Shown piece after piece: positions 40,662 to 52,495 of a stretch of 64,000 bases of DNA. Location of the stretch: assembly GCA_947179485.1 (NCBI GenBank), contig OX359247.1:41020801-41084800 (forward strand), written 5' to 3'. Positions within the stretch are counted from its first letter, which is position 1; each line of letters starts with the position of its first letter. A program made the translations under genes and the position numbers. Under the pieces are notes generated by a model that did no database searches, was not told the DNA's origin, and saw only the letters and a list, made by a program, of their open reading frames with translations. Origin of the DNA: Allacma fusca (lineage: Eukaryota; Arthropoda; Collembola; Symphypleona; Sminthuridae).

Positions 40662-42603
40662 ATGTTTGTGCAACAGATTGTATTACTAGCATTACTTTTC
40701 TGTCTGCAAAGTCTTGCAGACAAAATCCCAAAAGTTGGAAATACTTTCGGTTCCGAAAAGAACAAACGCATCCTTTCGGAAGAGCTGTATAACAAAATTT
40801 ACAGCTACACTAAAAATTCTCGAGTGTTTTCGAATTTGACACTTGAGGTAATTAAATAAACAGGGTCGGAAGCAAAATTCTTTAGTGGATATTAATTAAT
40901 TTTTTTTGGAGAGCAGAATCTTTCACAGCACCAATTCCTGGTGCATTAGCATGGCTTACAATCGCAATAATTTATACTGTAACTATCGTTACTTTGAATG
41001 TTTTTAATATTGAAATTCGAGGTTTGTACCTGAGTATAGCGGATAATTGTAAGACGGAAACAGGAAGAAATGTGTGGCTTGTACAATAGCTAAAGTGATT
41101 AATCTGTTAGTTATCTGTAGATGTTTGTTAGCAATTTATTTAGGTACATCAAACAGGCGTGATGTTTTTATTATTTCAGGAATAATTCCGAACTGAGACT
41201 AAAGAAAATATTTTTATACAATTCCAGGAAACAATTAAAATTGTAAACGGTATCGAAACCTGGGACGACCCATTTAACTTGAAGGAACTCTTACCCTACA
41301 ATCTCACAGGATATGACTACGAAAAAAGACCGGGTATGTCAGGCCCTAAGAACGTTGATTGCATTTATACTTTCAAGACTATTACTGAAGCAACATTATA
41401 TCAGTTTTTAAAATATTTAATCTTTTATTTTCGAAACACTCTCAGTTTGGATGGTAGATGCGGGGAAACTCGACTTTCCAAACCTTGCCAAGAAAGGGCA
41501 GAAGGCCTGGGCAACTTTGGAAGTATTTACCGTACAGGCTTTCTTACGAGCAATGAAAAGGTAAATAATCAGTCATAAGATAATGAACATTCACGCGAAA
41601 TAGATCAGGGAACCATGTAATATTTTCTAAGACCCTGTAATGAATTTGAGGTAAGCTTACGACTAAGAATAATATAATTATTTCTTAAATGTTTTTATAT
41701 AACAATTTATACAAGTGTCCTCTCACTTTGCCTCACATGTTTGGATATTAAAGCAGCAAATCTTGGTTGAGGTCAGTCAGTAGGAATACAAATGATGAGA
41801 AAGTGCATACTGTTGCTGGAGAAGCAAATTGATTTACATATTATGTTTTTTACAGGTTGTAGATCCTTTTGACTCTTCAGCCGTGACTTACTCTTTAGAT
41901 TAGTAAATATATGTTACAATTATTTTGTGGTGCCCTGTAAATTCCTTAAAAATTATCTGCGTTGAAACCAATTTAAATGTGAAAAATATCTGCGTTGAAT
42001 TTGAAATGAAATTTTTCACCAGTACTGCAGCCCTGGACTCTTCTAGTGATGAAATCAGGGAGGGACTCTTCGTTTATGACATGGAAACATTCAGAATGGA
42101 ACAATTGAATCATCTGCAGGGTAAGTGGTACTTAACTAGTTTAAATTATAGTAGTATCTAAAATTAATGAGATATTGATATGTAAAATACGCGGTAATGG
42201 TAATAATAATCAATTGCTATAATAAATGCTATGAATAGTGCTAGCAGAGATCCTGCGGATAGTCCAGAAATATAACGATCTGTCTTTGCAACTCGTAGGG
42301 GGAATCATTATATTAAATTGTAATTATCAAACAGTTCCAAGCTCAACATTAACTTGCTGATATTTGATACTTTTGAAATTATAAATGACAAAAATGGCTT
42401 TAAACCTTTCAGCCAATTATGCAACCCAAGTGGCAGTAAGCTTAGTGCGTCCATTGGTGGGACGGCTTATGGAGAAGGTAGAAATTTATGGAAACAACAG
42501 AAACATCTGGCTGCCAAGGCTCTTAAAGCATTTCTCTGTGGATATTTTACCTCCACAGTACGGTGGCAGCACGAACTTCAAACCTTTGGCTGAATATGGT
42601 TGA
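40662..42603 (+). CDS. Secreted CRAL-TRIO (SEC14-like) lipid-binding protein
   Basis: Exons 40662-40847, 41228-41333, 41446-41560, 42023-42120, 42248-42319 and 42413-42603 join in phase to about 255 residues. The first ATG at 40662 starts a signal peptide (MFVQQIVLLALLFCLQSLAD). The CRAL-TRIO lipid-binding domain covers most of the rest: LLPYNLTGYDYEKRP, VWMVDAGKLDF, EGLFVYDMETF, ILRIVQKYNDL, GGIIILNSNYATQV, SLVRPLVGRLMEKVEIYG and the conserved end DILPPQYGG. The usual N-terminal CRAL-TRIO-N helices are replaced by a short segment after the signal peptide. The family binds hydrophobic ligands such as retinoids, tocopherol or phosphatidylinositol. A signal peptide implies extracellular or secretory-pathway use, unlike the cytosolic SEC14 norm. 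The 72-nt exon is small but has good splice sites and restores the domain. The ligand is unknown. Confidence 0.9.
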
Positions 42604-44424
42604 ATTTTCACTCAATAATTCTTTAACAATCATCAAAATCACTGTGAAAAATTGTTTATTTACAAATTTGCTTACTCAATGAATAACTAAAAATAATGCT
42701 GCTGGAAAATAATAAAAATAATTTCCTTGATAATACAAGTGGAGGGCAAAAAATGCGCCCTCTCATTTCAGTAGTGTTGTTGTGTGTATCCTGCAAATTT
42801 CTAAATTTCGATTCTTAAATGCATTATTGTAAAAACAATTCTATTATAATTATTACTTTTCAGTTTGATTTGATTGACGCGTTTAGCATCTAAATATTTT
42901 AGCCCAGAAGGCAATATACTTCCAGGCTCCATTCATATCTGTACATTTCCATAAGTACAGTCGTGTCGGGGGTAATTAATATAAAACGCTCATTACTTAA
43001 TCTAAATTTCAATAGACACTGTTCGGCTGTTACGGATTAATTAGCAGACCTAAGAATACGACTTCAGTCGTTAAATGCAAAGCTTTATTAATTGTTTTAA
43101 AACTTTTGCAATTTATTAAAATAGCATTAGATCAATAATTTGTCTGAATTTATTAATTATGTTAGATACTTCACTTCCTCATAATGTGCAGGATGTAGGA
43201 AATGATCATGCAAATTCCCAAAAGACGGTGTCGTGTCGTTGTTGGTAATTGAGTTCCAAATTGACACTTTGAATTTATTTCTCTCGGCAAGAGCAAGCCT
43301 ATAAGGCCCAAACTTTGACTCTTATAAGGACACGCACCTGTAAGGAAAAAATTAGCATTGTGGTTAGTGGGAATGTGACACAGTCATTTTGCCCCATGGA
43401 GAAAGTCTATACTTCCGTAATTTTTTGATATAATAATCTTATAGCGAGATTCTCTGTAATAATTAAACAATTTTTGGAATGATAAAATGAACACTAACCA
43501 ATTCCTTTTTTCAATGAACCAGGCTCAAGACAAGAAAGGTCATCTGCTAGATAAAATATATAACGTGTGTTTTTATCTAAATGTAAATATCAAAGCGGTT
43601 ACTAAATCACGTCTCGCTTCCAATAATACTCCCTTGGACTCACAATCACTCAGATAATAATGTATTATGTACTAGTGCTCGATTGGGATGAGTATAGTTA
43701 TTGTAAATCTTTTATACCCTTATTTGAAACAAAGGCCCTCACCGTAATAAATGATAATGTCTACTTAATCAATTTCGTATGGACGCTAATTATTTCATCA
43801 GTTATTTGGTAAGTTACTGCTGAAGTGACGCTCAAAAATATTATTTGAGTTTTTTTTCTTTACACGGGATGATTTCAAGCTATGTATGTACATATGTATG
43901 TATTTGATTTTCTGGACGCAACTTGACTTGGGCAAGTGGCAAAATATGCTTATGGCTACAAATCTTCCAGGTTTTGTAAATATGCGTACAGTTTATTTTT
44001 ACCTTATTGACAACTGATAACACCAGTAAATATTTGCTTTTACCCGCAACTTTATTATTACCTAGCATCCCTTCATTCCTTACGAACTGTCTTCCTGCAA
44101 AACCTCACTTTAACCGAAACCATCTAACCGGATAAGATTAACTACAAACTTGACAACTCGTGACAAACATTGATATATGAATCATTCACACAAGGATGAC
44201 AGTTCTTTAGCTGTAGTAGATTAGATAATGAGAATCACGTTCTTTCTCAATTTTGCGCATATTCAAAAATTATCTGTCAGGGTGCATTACCATCACAGAT
44301 ATTATATTTCTAGGGTTAAAATATTTTGTCACACGATACACCAATACAAACTGAAGTCTAAAGGAAGCACTGAAGCGCAACAGGAGCCCTTCGTTTGAGT
44401 AACAGTGGTGACCGGCTTGTCAAA
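42604..44424. other. Intergenic stretch between two plus-strand genes
   Basis: No gene is recognised. It contains the 3' flank of the CRAL-TRIO gene and the upstream region of the four-pass membrane protein gene. Confidence 0.5.
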
Positions 44425-45319
44425 ATGGAAGACTTTGACACAAGGATTGTATTTTTTATCGTGGCGGCTTTTGGAGTGGTAATATTGGAATCAAATACTA
44501 GACTGTATTACTATGACATGTAAAATATTACGAACTGTCAATGGCATCGAACATTGCTAATAATGTGGTTAAATAAGAAAATATTTATTGACCTTGTTTC
44601 CTTAGTTTTTAAAGCAACATTTTAATCAAAATTTGTTTTAGTAAAATTAAAATGTTTTGCTAAAATTTACAGATGTATGGTACCATTCTTATTGGAACAT
44701 CCGCCCATTATTGTGTGATACTCGACATCACTTATAACCAATTTGACTGTAAAAACGCAAATGGCAATGGCTCTACTAAAGGTACCTATGGCGATACGAC
44801 ACTGCCCCCTGGTCCATCATTTGATGTCTTCTGTGAACTTCACACAGAATGGCGTTCCTGCGCCATTGTTGGAATGTTTGTGGGTACACTGATACTTGTC
44901 TACAGCATTGGAAATATTTATTTTAGATATTCTGGGAATGATGACGGTTACGTGGTAAGTTTTTCATTAGAAGAATGCAAGCATGTAAACGCGTTGTTTT
45001 TTTTAAATAATAATTACGTTACACACTTATTTCGTAGGACCTGGACTCGGACGAGAGTAATGGAAGACTTCTCTGTTCTCTGGGGTTTGTAGCCATTGTC
45101 AGTATCGTGATGATCACTACGGTCTTCTCAGTGCTCATAGACTCACAAGCAAACACTATTGGTTACGACGCTTCCAACGGATTGAAACCCGCAGCTGTAG
45201 CCAATATAGTTGTGTTAGGTTTAGGCGTTGCAGCGCCCGTTCTTGGAATCTTAGTGGGAGTAGTTCTCATACCGATTTTAAGATGCACCGAAGATTTTAG
45301 GGACTCATTGAGGTATTAA
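44425..45319 (+). CDS. Orphan four-pass membrane protein
   Basis: Exons 44425-44478, 44673-44954 and 45038-45319, all phase 0, give 205 residues (MEDFDTRIVFFIVAAF... ending DFRDSLRY). Four hydrophobic segments are visible: around residues 8-36, about 82-104 (AIVGMFVGTLILVYSIGNIY), about 122-145 (GFVAIVSIVMITTVFSVLI) and about 168-195 (NIVVLGLGVAAPVLGILVGV). Between TM1 and TM2 lies a loop of about 45 residues with two cysteines (QFDCKN, VFCELH) and an NGNGS glycosylation-like site; between TM2 and TM3 there is an acidic stretch (DLDSDESNG). This topology is shared by several tetraspan families such as MARVEL, claudin-like and lysosomal LAPTM-type proteins, but no family motif is clear (no CCG of tetraspanins and no claudin W-GLW-C-C). 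The first exon is only 18 codons. Function is unknown. Confidence 0.85.
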
Positions 45320-45894
45320 TGTGTTACTTTGTAGTACTTACTTAAGGCATTTATTAATAATTCTCTGAAAACAATTTACTACTATGTACTTAATAGTAAC
45401 TACAAACATCCATCCAACAGTCAACACAATTAGTTGTAACTTTAAGGAGCAAATGCTCACAAATCTTAATTCACGCAACTCTTTTTACATAAATCTGACA
45501 TTCAGTATTGAATGGTAATTATTTAAACTACAGTAGGGCCTTAATAATGAATGAACAACACTTAAATGTTTGTTTTGTACTTCATAAAATTATCTTTAAC
45601 AATTGTAAGATTCAATTCATGCTATTCAATGAATACCATCTGCTGAGTCCTAGCCAACTTATTTAAAGCTGGACTACAAAAATCTAATATTTATAAGTAA
45701 TCATAAATACGGAAGTTTACTACAATCGAACAGTTATGAAAACAACTTGGACATCACAAGAACAAACTACTTAAATATTCTTTGTTAAATGAAATTATGA
45801 TGCTCCAAAATTTCTGTATATAGTACAAGCAGAAATATTTTTAAGTCCAAAATTTCTCAAATAATTCAAAGGACTTGAGTTAAATAGCATCCCT
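45320..45894. other. Convergent 3' flanks
   Basis: This short AT-rich gap lies between the 3' ends of the four-pass protein gene (plus) and a zinc-finger gene (minus). Nothing else is seen. Confidence 0.6.
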
Positions 45895-47573
45895 CTATAA
45901 ATCTAAACGCGTCTTATAACGATGTTGACCCTTGTTGCTTCTCGAGCTCCGTCGACTGCCAAGAATCGGAGTAAGCTTCGGAGGTCGCGGATGAACCCTC
46001 CCGCGATGTGCTTCCATGAGTCTCTTAGTTGTAAATTTAAGCTCGCAGTCCTCACATTTCACAGGTGCATTGGAAACCCCAGACGTTTTATGGACCTTCA
46101 TGTTATGTGCAATCAAATTCTTCTCTGACTTGAAATTAAGGTCACAAGATTGACAAGAATGGTGTCTAACTACGCGATGTTTCAGTCGAATATGTTCCAA
46201 AAGAGCTTTCGCATCTCCAAAAACCTTCGCGCAAACAGGGCATTTAGCTTTGCGGGTTGGTATCAAATCCCGGATCTCTTCCGCAGACCTGCAATACTCT
46301 CGGTGACATTTGAGCAAAAATTCAGAGTTGAAGGGTCGGAAACAATTAGGGCATTGGTGAGACTCAGAGGAATTGACGCGCTTCATAGGATCCGACGATG
46401 GAACTAAAAAATGTTGCAAAGGAATTTCTTCCAAGGGCTCTTCTTTGACTACCGCTTGCTCCGTCCTACTTTCACCCCCTACAGAGGACGGACTATTATT
46501 CCAATTTCCCCCCATCTTACAATTTTTAAACTGCAATCTCGCTTGTTGAGGAACCACTTTAGGCCTGACCCCTCCCATGAACCCTCCTGACACACTTTTC
46601 TTCACCACAAGAACCTGAGGGACTCGAGGATTAATCTTTGACGAAGTTGAGGCCTGAGGGATTTTCTTCGTCCGAAATGACTGTAAAGGAAAGATTGTCG
46701 TGTTTCCTTTTGCACCTCCACCTCTCCCCTGAGTCCCCTTCGAGTACTGTCGTTGAGCCTTCCCAGCAAATTTGAACTCAAAGTTGGATTCTTCTCCTTC
46801 ATAGTCAGGGTCATCCATACAGTCAGTCCCATCCGGGTTTATGTACAGGGAGGACAGAGGCCTTCCTTTATTTTGAGTTGTCACTCTTGCCGGCTCCAGG
46901 TAGAATGTTGGGACGGAGCTCCCAGTGGCGCCATCTGTCAATACAATTCCCACAATGGTATGAAATGCTCTCTTTCTCCTCAAACCTTCTCTAAAATTCC
47001 TAAACACGCAATTTCTCAAACCATTTCAAATTACGACTCACCACCCAATGACTCCAGGAAAGGTTCCTTAAAAACACTTTCGGGCTCAAAAATGTCACTC
47101 CGGACGGAAATGTTTCCTCGATGTTGTTCCTCTCCAACATTTAAATCCCCTTCTGCCGAGGCTCGCAACTGAGCAATTAAATCTTCAATCTCAATTAATT
47201 GTTTTGCCAAAATGGAGTCCACTTTCCTCAAAGAGTAGAAGTCATGGAAGAGTTTGTACAATTTTGGAAATATTAGGGAACATCTATAACACAGAAATAA
47301 TTCACTGGGCTCCCGACCACTCACAGTATTGTTGTTGTTGTTATTATGAAGTCCCAACAGATTTAATTTATATACTTCGTTCAAAGCATCCGTGACACGG
47401 ATTTTGTTCTGACGACCATCTGCGTTAATGATAAAGGCCGAGACTTTAGCTTGACAGTCACTGCTGGTCTTGCTCATGTCAACTTTCCCACTGTCGTCTG
47501 TGATCCGGACCCCAACGGGAACACAACAATTCGCACATTGGTCCAGTCTCTTTGGTGGTGGTTCCCGTGCCAT
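45895..47573 (-). CDS. ZAD-like C2H2 zinc-finger protein (downstream paralogue)
   Basis: Two exons, 47573-47042 and 46934-45895, phase 1, give 523 residues. I chose the ATG at 47573 (MAREPPPKRLDQC), because the longer open frame upstream starts only with GTG. Residues 1 to about 120 look like a zinc-finger-associated domain: C-x2-C (CANC), ITDAL-type core (RVTDALNEVYKL), then FLCYRCSLIFPKLYKLFHDF. An unstructured, charged linker of about 220 residues follows. Four fingers end the protein: CPNCFRPFNSEFLLKCHREYC (a CCHC variant), CPVCAKVFGDAKALLEHIRL, CQSCDLNFKSEKNLIAHNM and CEDCELKFTTKRLMEAHRG. ZAD proteins of arthropods dimerise by the ZAD and bind DNA in the nucleus, often at chromatin boundaries or in the germ line. 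A poly-N run (NNNNNN) sits in the ZAD. Its head-to-tail neighbour at 48814 has the same layout, so the pair arose by tandem duplication. Confidence 0.9.
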
Positions 47574-48813
47574 TATTTCCTTCACAAAAAAAAAATCACT
47601 TGAAATTTTTAATAAGTTTTAATAGTTCTAAATTACACCCAGGCTATACAGAAACGAAGAATTATTCGCACAATTAATAACAGTTCACACGATAGACTGG
47701 AACTATGAACTCCAGCAGGAAATACAGTATTCAGTGACTACTTCACTCTCCCTCGTTCACCCACAGATTGTGCTTGAGCTGAGATGTAGAGCTAATGATT
47801 TCTAATAGGGCTTAGTTGCTTATTTTAAGACCAGGGTGCAATGGTGCAAGCACATAGTAAACAAATACTTACACATTATAAAATTCGTAAATGATTTTAT
47901 TCAATTCAAAACTCCCGCTGCCAAAAAAAAATTCGAAAGTATGATACCAAGGATGTAAATGTAATACTTTCACTTGATGTGAATTTGAGTAGTAGTAATA
48001 ACATATTGTAGGTAAATAATATATTAGGAAATCCTAATTTTGTTATTCTGGTAGTGACTGATTGTGAGACCATTTTGGCCGTGGAATATTTCATTTTTGA
48101 AAAACATGTACAAAATTATTGTTTATTTTTATTTTTACAGTAAATTACTTATTGCTGTAAAATCTTTCTGACAAGACTATGCGGTCAGAAATAGAGGTGT
48201 GCACGTAAGAAGGGTAATAATAATAACTTATGGTTTCGAATGTAAGCATAATAATTATTATTACAGGCAACCCTCGCTTTAGCGTAGTCGGTTGGGACAG
48301 TCGATTTTTATCCGCTCTAAAACCTAGGTATTATATATGTGTTATCACTAAGTGTATAAGCTTTGTTTATATTCTTAAAGAAGTAAAGAAGAACCCGCTG
48401 TAGTCTGTATAATTACGTATCCGATATACAGACGAGACTTGAACAGAGTAGTATATTTGAGGGGGTGAGTTTGGGCTGCGTGGAGAATTTTAATTCATAG
48501 TAACACAACACCACAAGTGAACATTGTGAACTAAAATATCGTTAGGATGGTATCTTCCCTTGTCTTTGACTGATTTTAGTTCTAGAATAATTATGTTTAA
48601 TGAAGTAGAACAGTTTAGTAAAAGTAATCCATGGTGAATGGAATCTGAAGAATAGAAAATGTCAAAATAAAATTTTAGTGGAAACTGGCGGTAGTTTTAT
48701 AATTACTAACAACAATAAAACAAATTGCGCATGTGACTTGTAGAGATTCGAATATTAAAACCAGAAAAGTCTCTTTTGCTTAACATGTGGCTAAAAACAT
48801 TTTTGTACAAATT
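47574..48813. other. Spacer between tandem zinc-finger genes
   Basis: It holds the promoter region of the downstream paralogue and the 3' flank of the upstream one. No other gene is recognised. Confidence 0.6.
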
Positions 48814-49977
48814 CTATTTTAGTATTTTTTGATGTCCTCCGTGTTTCCGTTTCCCATCCCCCAGGTACTTCTGGAGGTAGCTTTGAACAATGATATTGGG
48901 TGCACCTAGAGGAATAGCCGCTTGAGTAACTGGGGCTGCCTCATTGTTAGGGGTACTGATTTCTTCGGCGGATGAAATTTTTTTGGGGTCAGTTATTTGG
49001 CTATGCAGTCTCATGTGCTTCTGCAACACTTTCAGGGAGGGAAGCTTGGCCGGACAGTATAGGCAGTCGATAAAGGGACGTTTTCCGAAATGTTGACTCT
49101 GGTTATGATTTTGCCATGCATCTTCAGTATTAAAGTATGCATTGCACACTTTACACTGAAATCTATTAGACACTAATTTCTCTAAGTCTGACGGCGTCCC
49201 ACAGTAAACTTGGTGACATGACAATTGAAAGGCCGTTTGAAAGTTTCGTCTACATTTTGGACAGCTAAATTCAGATTCGGTGTCCTTTGTTGGAAGAGAA
49301 GGTACGACGACCTCAGTTTTAGGGCTTGGATGGGATTCCCACTTTTCCAACTTTGGTTTTTTTCCTTTAAAAAATGAGTTGCGAATTGAAGTGGAAGTAG
49401 TAGATTTGTTTGAATTCCCCGGAATGTCATTATTTCCTGGTCCACAAGGATTTTCTTCTTTTATCGCTAAGGGGTCCATTTCGTCCACAGGAGCTTCCAA
49501 AGGCACTGGAAGTTCGCATTCTTCTTCGAGGATAGGACCAGCCTGTAAAATAGGTTTCAGATCCTGTGCCGTAACCGCTTGCTCAAGTTCGGGCTCAGGC
49601 TCAGTAGTACTGTACCATTTCTCAAGAACCTCTTCTACCTTTTCTTTTCTTCTGTACAAAAAAGATTTGTCAGTTGATCGATGACTGAAATCTCGGTATA
49701 ATTTGTACATCTGAGGGAATATGGCTGAACATCCGAGGCATAGAACTAGCTGTTGGTTCAAGGCTCTACTTTTGCTTTCCACCTTGTAAACCTCCACCAA
49801 TGCTTCTGTTACATTGATAGTAACATCTTTCTCATTTTCTCGAATGATGAAGGCCGATATTCCCGTGGTTAGCGTTTTTTCGTCACTATTCCCACCTACA
49901 ACCGAGACACTACAATTCACACACTCGACGTAGTGTTTAGAATTCTTCTTAACAACTTGTGGAAGTGGGGGGCTCAT
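48814..49977 (-). CDS. ZAD-like C2H2 zinc-finger protein (upstream paralogue)
   Basis: A single exon of 387 residues from ATG at 49977 to TAA at 48814. The N-terminal ZAD-like module has CVNC (residues 19-22) and CLGC (80-83), with NVTEALVEVYKV between them and IFPQMYKLYRDF after. A glutamate-rich linker follows. Three fingers lie near residues 235-345: CPKCRRNFQTAFQLSCHQVYC, in which a Cys replaces the last His, CKVCNAYFNTEDAWQNHNQ and CLYCPAKLPSLKVLQKHMRL. Length and order match arthropod ZAD transcription factors, nuclear DNA-binding proteins. Compared with the downstream copy it lacks the intron and the fourth finger, but it shares the odd first finger and the spacing to finger 2. It is divergently placed to RpL37, about 1.07 kb away. 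DNA targets are unknown. Confidence 0.92.
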   Translation of the reverse strand: MSPPLPQVVKKNSKHYVECVNCSVSVVGGNSDEKTLTTGISAFIIRENEKDVTINVTEALVEVYKVESKSRALNQQLVLCLGCSAIFPQMYKLYRDFSHRSTDKSFLYRRKEKVEEVLEKWYSTTEPEPELEQAVTAQDLKPILQAGPILEEECELPVPLEAPVDEMDPLAIKEENPCGPGNNDIPGNSNKSTTSTSIRNSFFKGKKPKLEKWESHPSPKTEVVVPSLPTKDTESEFSCPKCRRNFQTAFQLSCHQVYCGTPSDLEKLVSNRFQCKVCNAYFNTEDAWQNHNQSQHFGKRPFIDCLYCPAKLPSLKVLQKHMRLHSQITDPKKISSAEEISTPNNEAAPVTQAAIPLGAPNIIVQSYLQKYLGDGKRKHGGHQKILK

Positions 49978-51041
49978 TTTCCTGTAGGTTCAAAATAAAG
50001 AAACAGTAGTTGCAGTTGCACGATTACATTTCATTTTCATATTTCAAAATCAACTCTCCAGAAATTCCAATACATTACTTGCTAAAATTCTTAAATATTA
50101 CAGTGAGCTCTCAGTTCGTCAGTTCACAAAATAAATTCGTCAAATGTTCAGTTCTTAATGCTACAATCTACAACCTGATTTACACAAATAATATTTGCTG
50201 ACACAACAATAACATACACAACGGTTCTTCGGAATTTGTCGTCGCCAAATCATTCCAGTAGTATACTATTTCGTCATAATAATAATTTTTTTATTCAGGT
50301 CGATGTTTTGGTCTTGGCCCTTACAACATTTTTATACTTTTAGATATTTGAGCTGATTACTTACTGAGATTTCATAATATCTAAAAGTATTTCTTTCAGC
50401 TTACAGCAATGCAATTTAAAAGCTAACACTACTACAATTCACTAAATAATTACAATACCGTTAATTAGAAGTACAAAAACCCTTCCAAATAAATCCCCCA
50501 TTGTTTAAACAAATGAAAAGTACCGGAACTGAAATATCATTTACAAAAGATAATGATTATTACCTCTATTTATGTAATATTATACGAATTTACAAACAAT
50601 CTTCCCGAAGTTATTCCAATTCACAATTATTAATGTCTCCCCATATTAAGTTAAATGCAACTGAAATATTATAGGCTGGGTCAACAGTTGTAATAAGAAC
50701 TGGTTAAATTACAGTTACAAGTCACAACAGCAGTTTTATTGCGAAATGTGAAGTAACTTTTAAAAATAAGGGGAAATTAGGGTTACACAATTCGAATTTA
50801 CCACAGGATTCTCAACCCTTGAACAAATATCCAAGTCTTTAACCAATACACTTTTGAGTAGGAACACACGAATTTGAATCACCCTACCAGCGCTCTCTGC
50901 ACTCATAATCGTGAACTTCCTTCAGGACTTCCACTTGCTCTTGCGGGCACGTTTAATTAAAGTGAGGCAAGGTTGGTGTGGAGCTTGGATGAGGAGTTCA
51001 TTCTTTCATTCCAGCTTGAGAGAGGATAGAGACGGATCAAC
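49978..51041. other. Shared upstream region of a zinc-finger gene and RpL37
   Basis: An AT-rich divergent intergenic region. The last 160 bases before RpL37 are less AT-rich and include pyrimidine runs (CTTCCTTC, CTTGCTCTTG), as expected for a ribosomal protein promoter with a 5' TOP start. The exact start cannot be set from sequence alone. Confidence 0.45.
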
Positions 51042-52495
51042 ATGGTGAGATTTAACTTTTTCAGTTTTTTCGAATTAATTTGTAATAACCTAGTTTTAAC
51101 CAATTTGGAAACTATTAGCTGAGTATTAATGTTTTGGCTTTGGATATTATAGACGAAGGGAACGTCCAGTTTTGGAAAGCGTCGTAATAAGACGCACACA
51201 TTGTGCAGGAGATGTGGCCGGTCAAGTTATCACATTCAGAAGTCTGTGTGTGCTCAATGTGGCTACCCCCGTGCAAAGTTGAGGAATTGTAAGTTGAACT
51301 TGAAATTGTATTTGTTTGTGAGTTAAATGAGTCGGACTCGGACGTAAAAATAATGGAATGAAGTTTTGGAAGTCAAGTTTTAGATATGCAATTGCCGGGA
51401 TTATTTATGCTTGGTGGAAGAATTTGGATTTGTGTTTACTGTACAATAAAATTTGTATGAAATTACAGACAACTGGAGCATCAAGGCTCAGCGTAGGAAG
51501 ACTACCGGAACCGGAAGAATCCGTTACCTTAAAGTTGTCCGAAGGCGCTTTAAGTAAGAGATCAGTCACGATTATTTTACTTGAGTTATGAGATCACCCC
51601 TGAAAGGAGACTTTTGATTAGCATACTTTTAGAAGAAAAATGTTAAATAAGGGGAATTAGTTGTAGAGGATTTGTAGAGGAAACGCGTCTGAAAGGATGG
51701 GATGCCTTAACTAACGTATGAGGTGTTTACAGAAGTTTAAAAATTGGTAGACAGGTATTTTTTGAGGAGTATAAAAATGATGGGATAGAATTATTTGCAG
51801 CATAATTCTAGTTTTGGAGCTATGAATGTTAAAGCATAAGTTCACCACTTCTGTTATTTCATTGCAGAAGTGAGTTCCGTGAGCACTTGCGCTTACTCCC
51901 TTCCACTCGATTATTTTCTTAATTTTGAATAGGTCAGATTGGGAAATTTAAAATACTGAAAACACATAGCGTCCATGATTTCGTCTTACATTTTCACAGA
52001 TATTCGAGATTTGATTCTTCTCTATAGTTCAATAATAACGAACGTGTCCTTTGGGCTGTGATAACTCCGAAACTATAAGCATGCTGCAAATAATTCTTTC
52101 AGTTCCTTGCTCTACTCGTCAAATAGTGCCTTTTGCACCAATGGTTGTCCAGATGGGTAAATACCTTGTTCACTAGATTTGTTCTAGGGGGTTCTTTAAG
52201 GGTCAGATTACGATGTAGCCGCATTAAATACGTTAGTTGTAGGACGGGTTATCAATTTGTTCTTCCTTGATCGTAACTCCATTCGATTACGGTGTAATAC
52301 GTTGGAATAAGTTATTAGAGGAACGAAATCGAAGCGTACGGATGCGGATGAATACTGCATTCTGCTACTCTTTGTATTTCTTTAATTACGAAGGTTGAAT
52401 TCGTTACCGGGCTAATAATGAAATATTTTCTTTTTTTCCGTAGGCATGGATTTACCGAACCTAAGTTGGGACATAAGTCTGTCAAGGCGAAATAA
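51042..52495 (+). CDS. RpL37: 60S ribosomal protein L37 (eL37), copy 1
   Basis: Exons 51042-51044 (ATG only), 51153-51288, 51469-51553 and 52444-52495 join in phase to 91 residues. The protein begins [19 protein letters not shown] and carries the zinc ribbon CRRCG...CAQCGYP, then [20 protein letters not shown], and ends [16 protein letters not shown]. This is the eukaryotic eL37 pattern, a small basic zinc-binding protein of the large ribosomal subunit that contacts 5.8S/28S rRNA. It is slightly shorter than vertebrate L37 (97) at the C-terminus. Splitting right after the start codon is a familiar arrangement for this gene. A polyadenylation signal AATAAA lies at 52542-52547. Intron 3 is long (890 bp), while in copy 2 it is 106 bp. 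A second intact copy faces it at 56234-56923. Confidence 0.97.

Noticed and set aside
45922-47395. Plus-strand frames across the zinc-finger gene
   Set aside because: Antisense shadows of the minus-strand coding exons; the same applies at 49280-49684.
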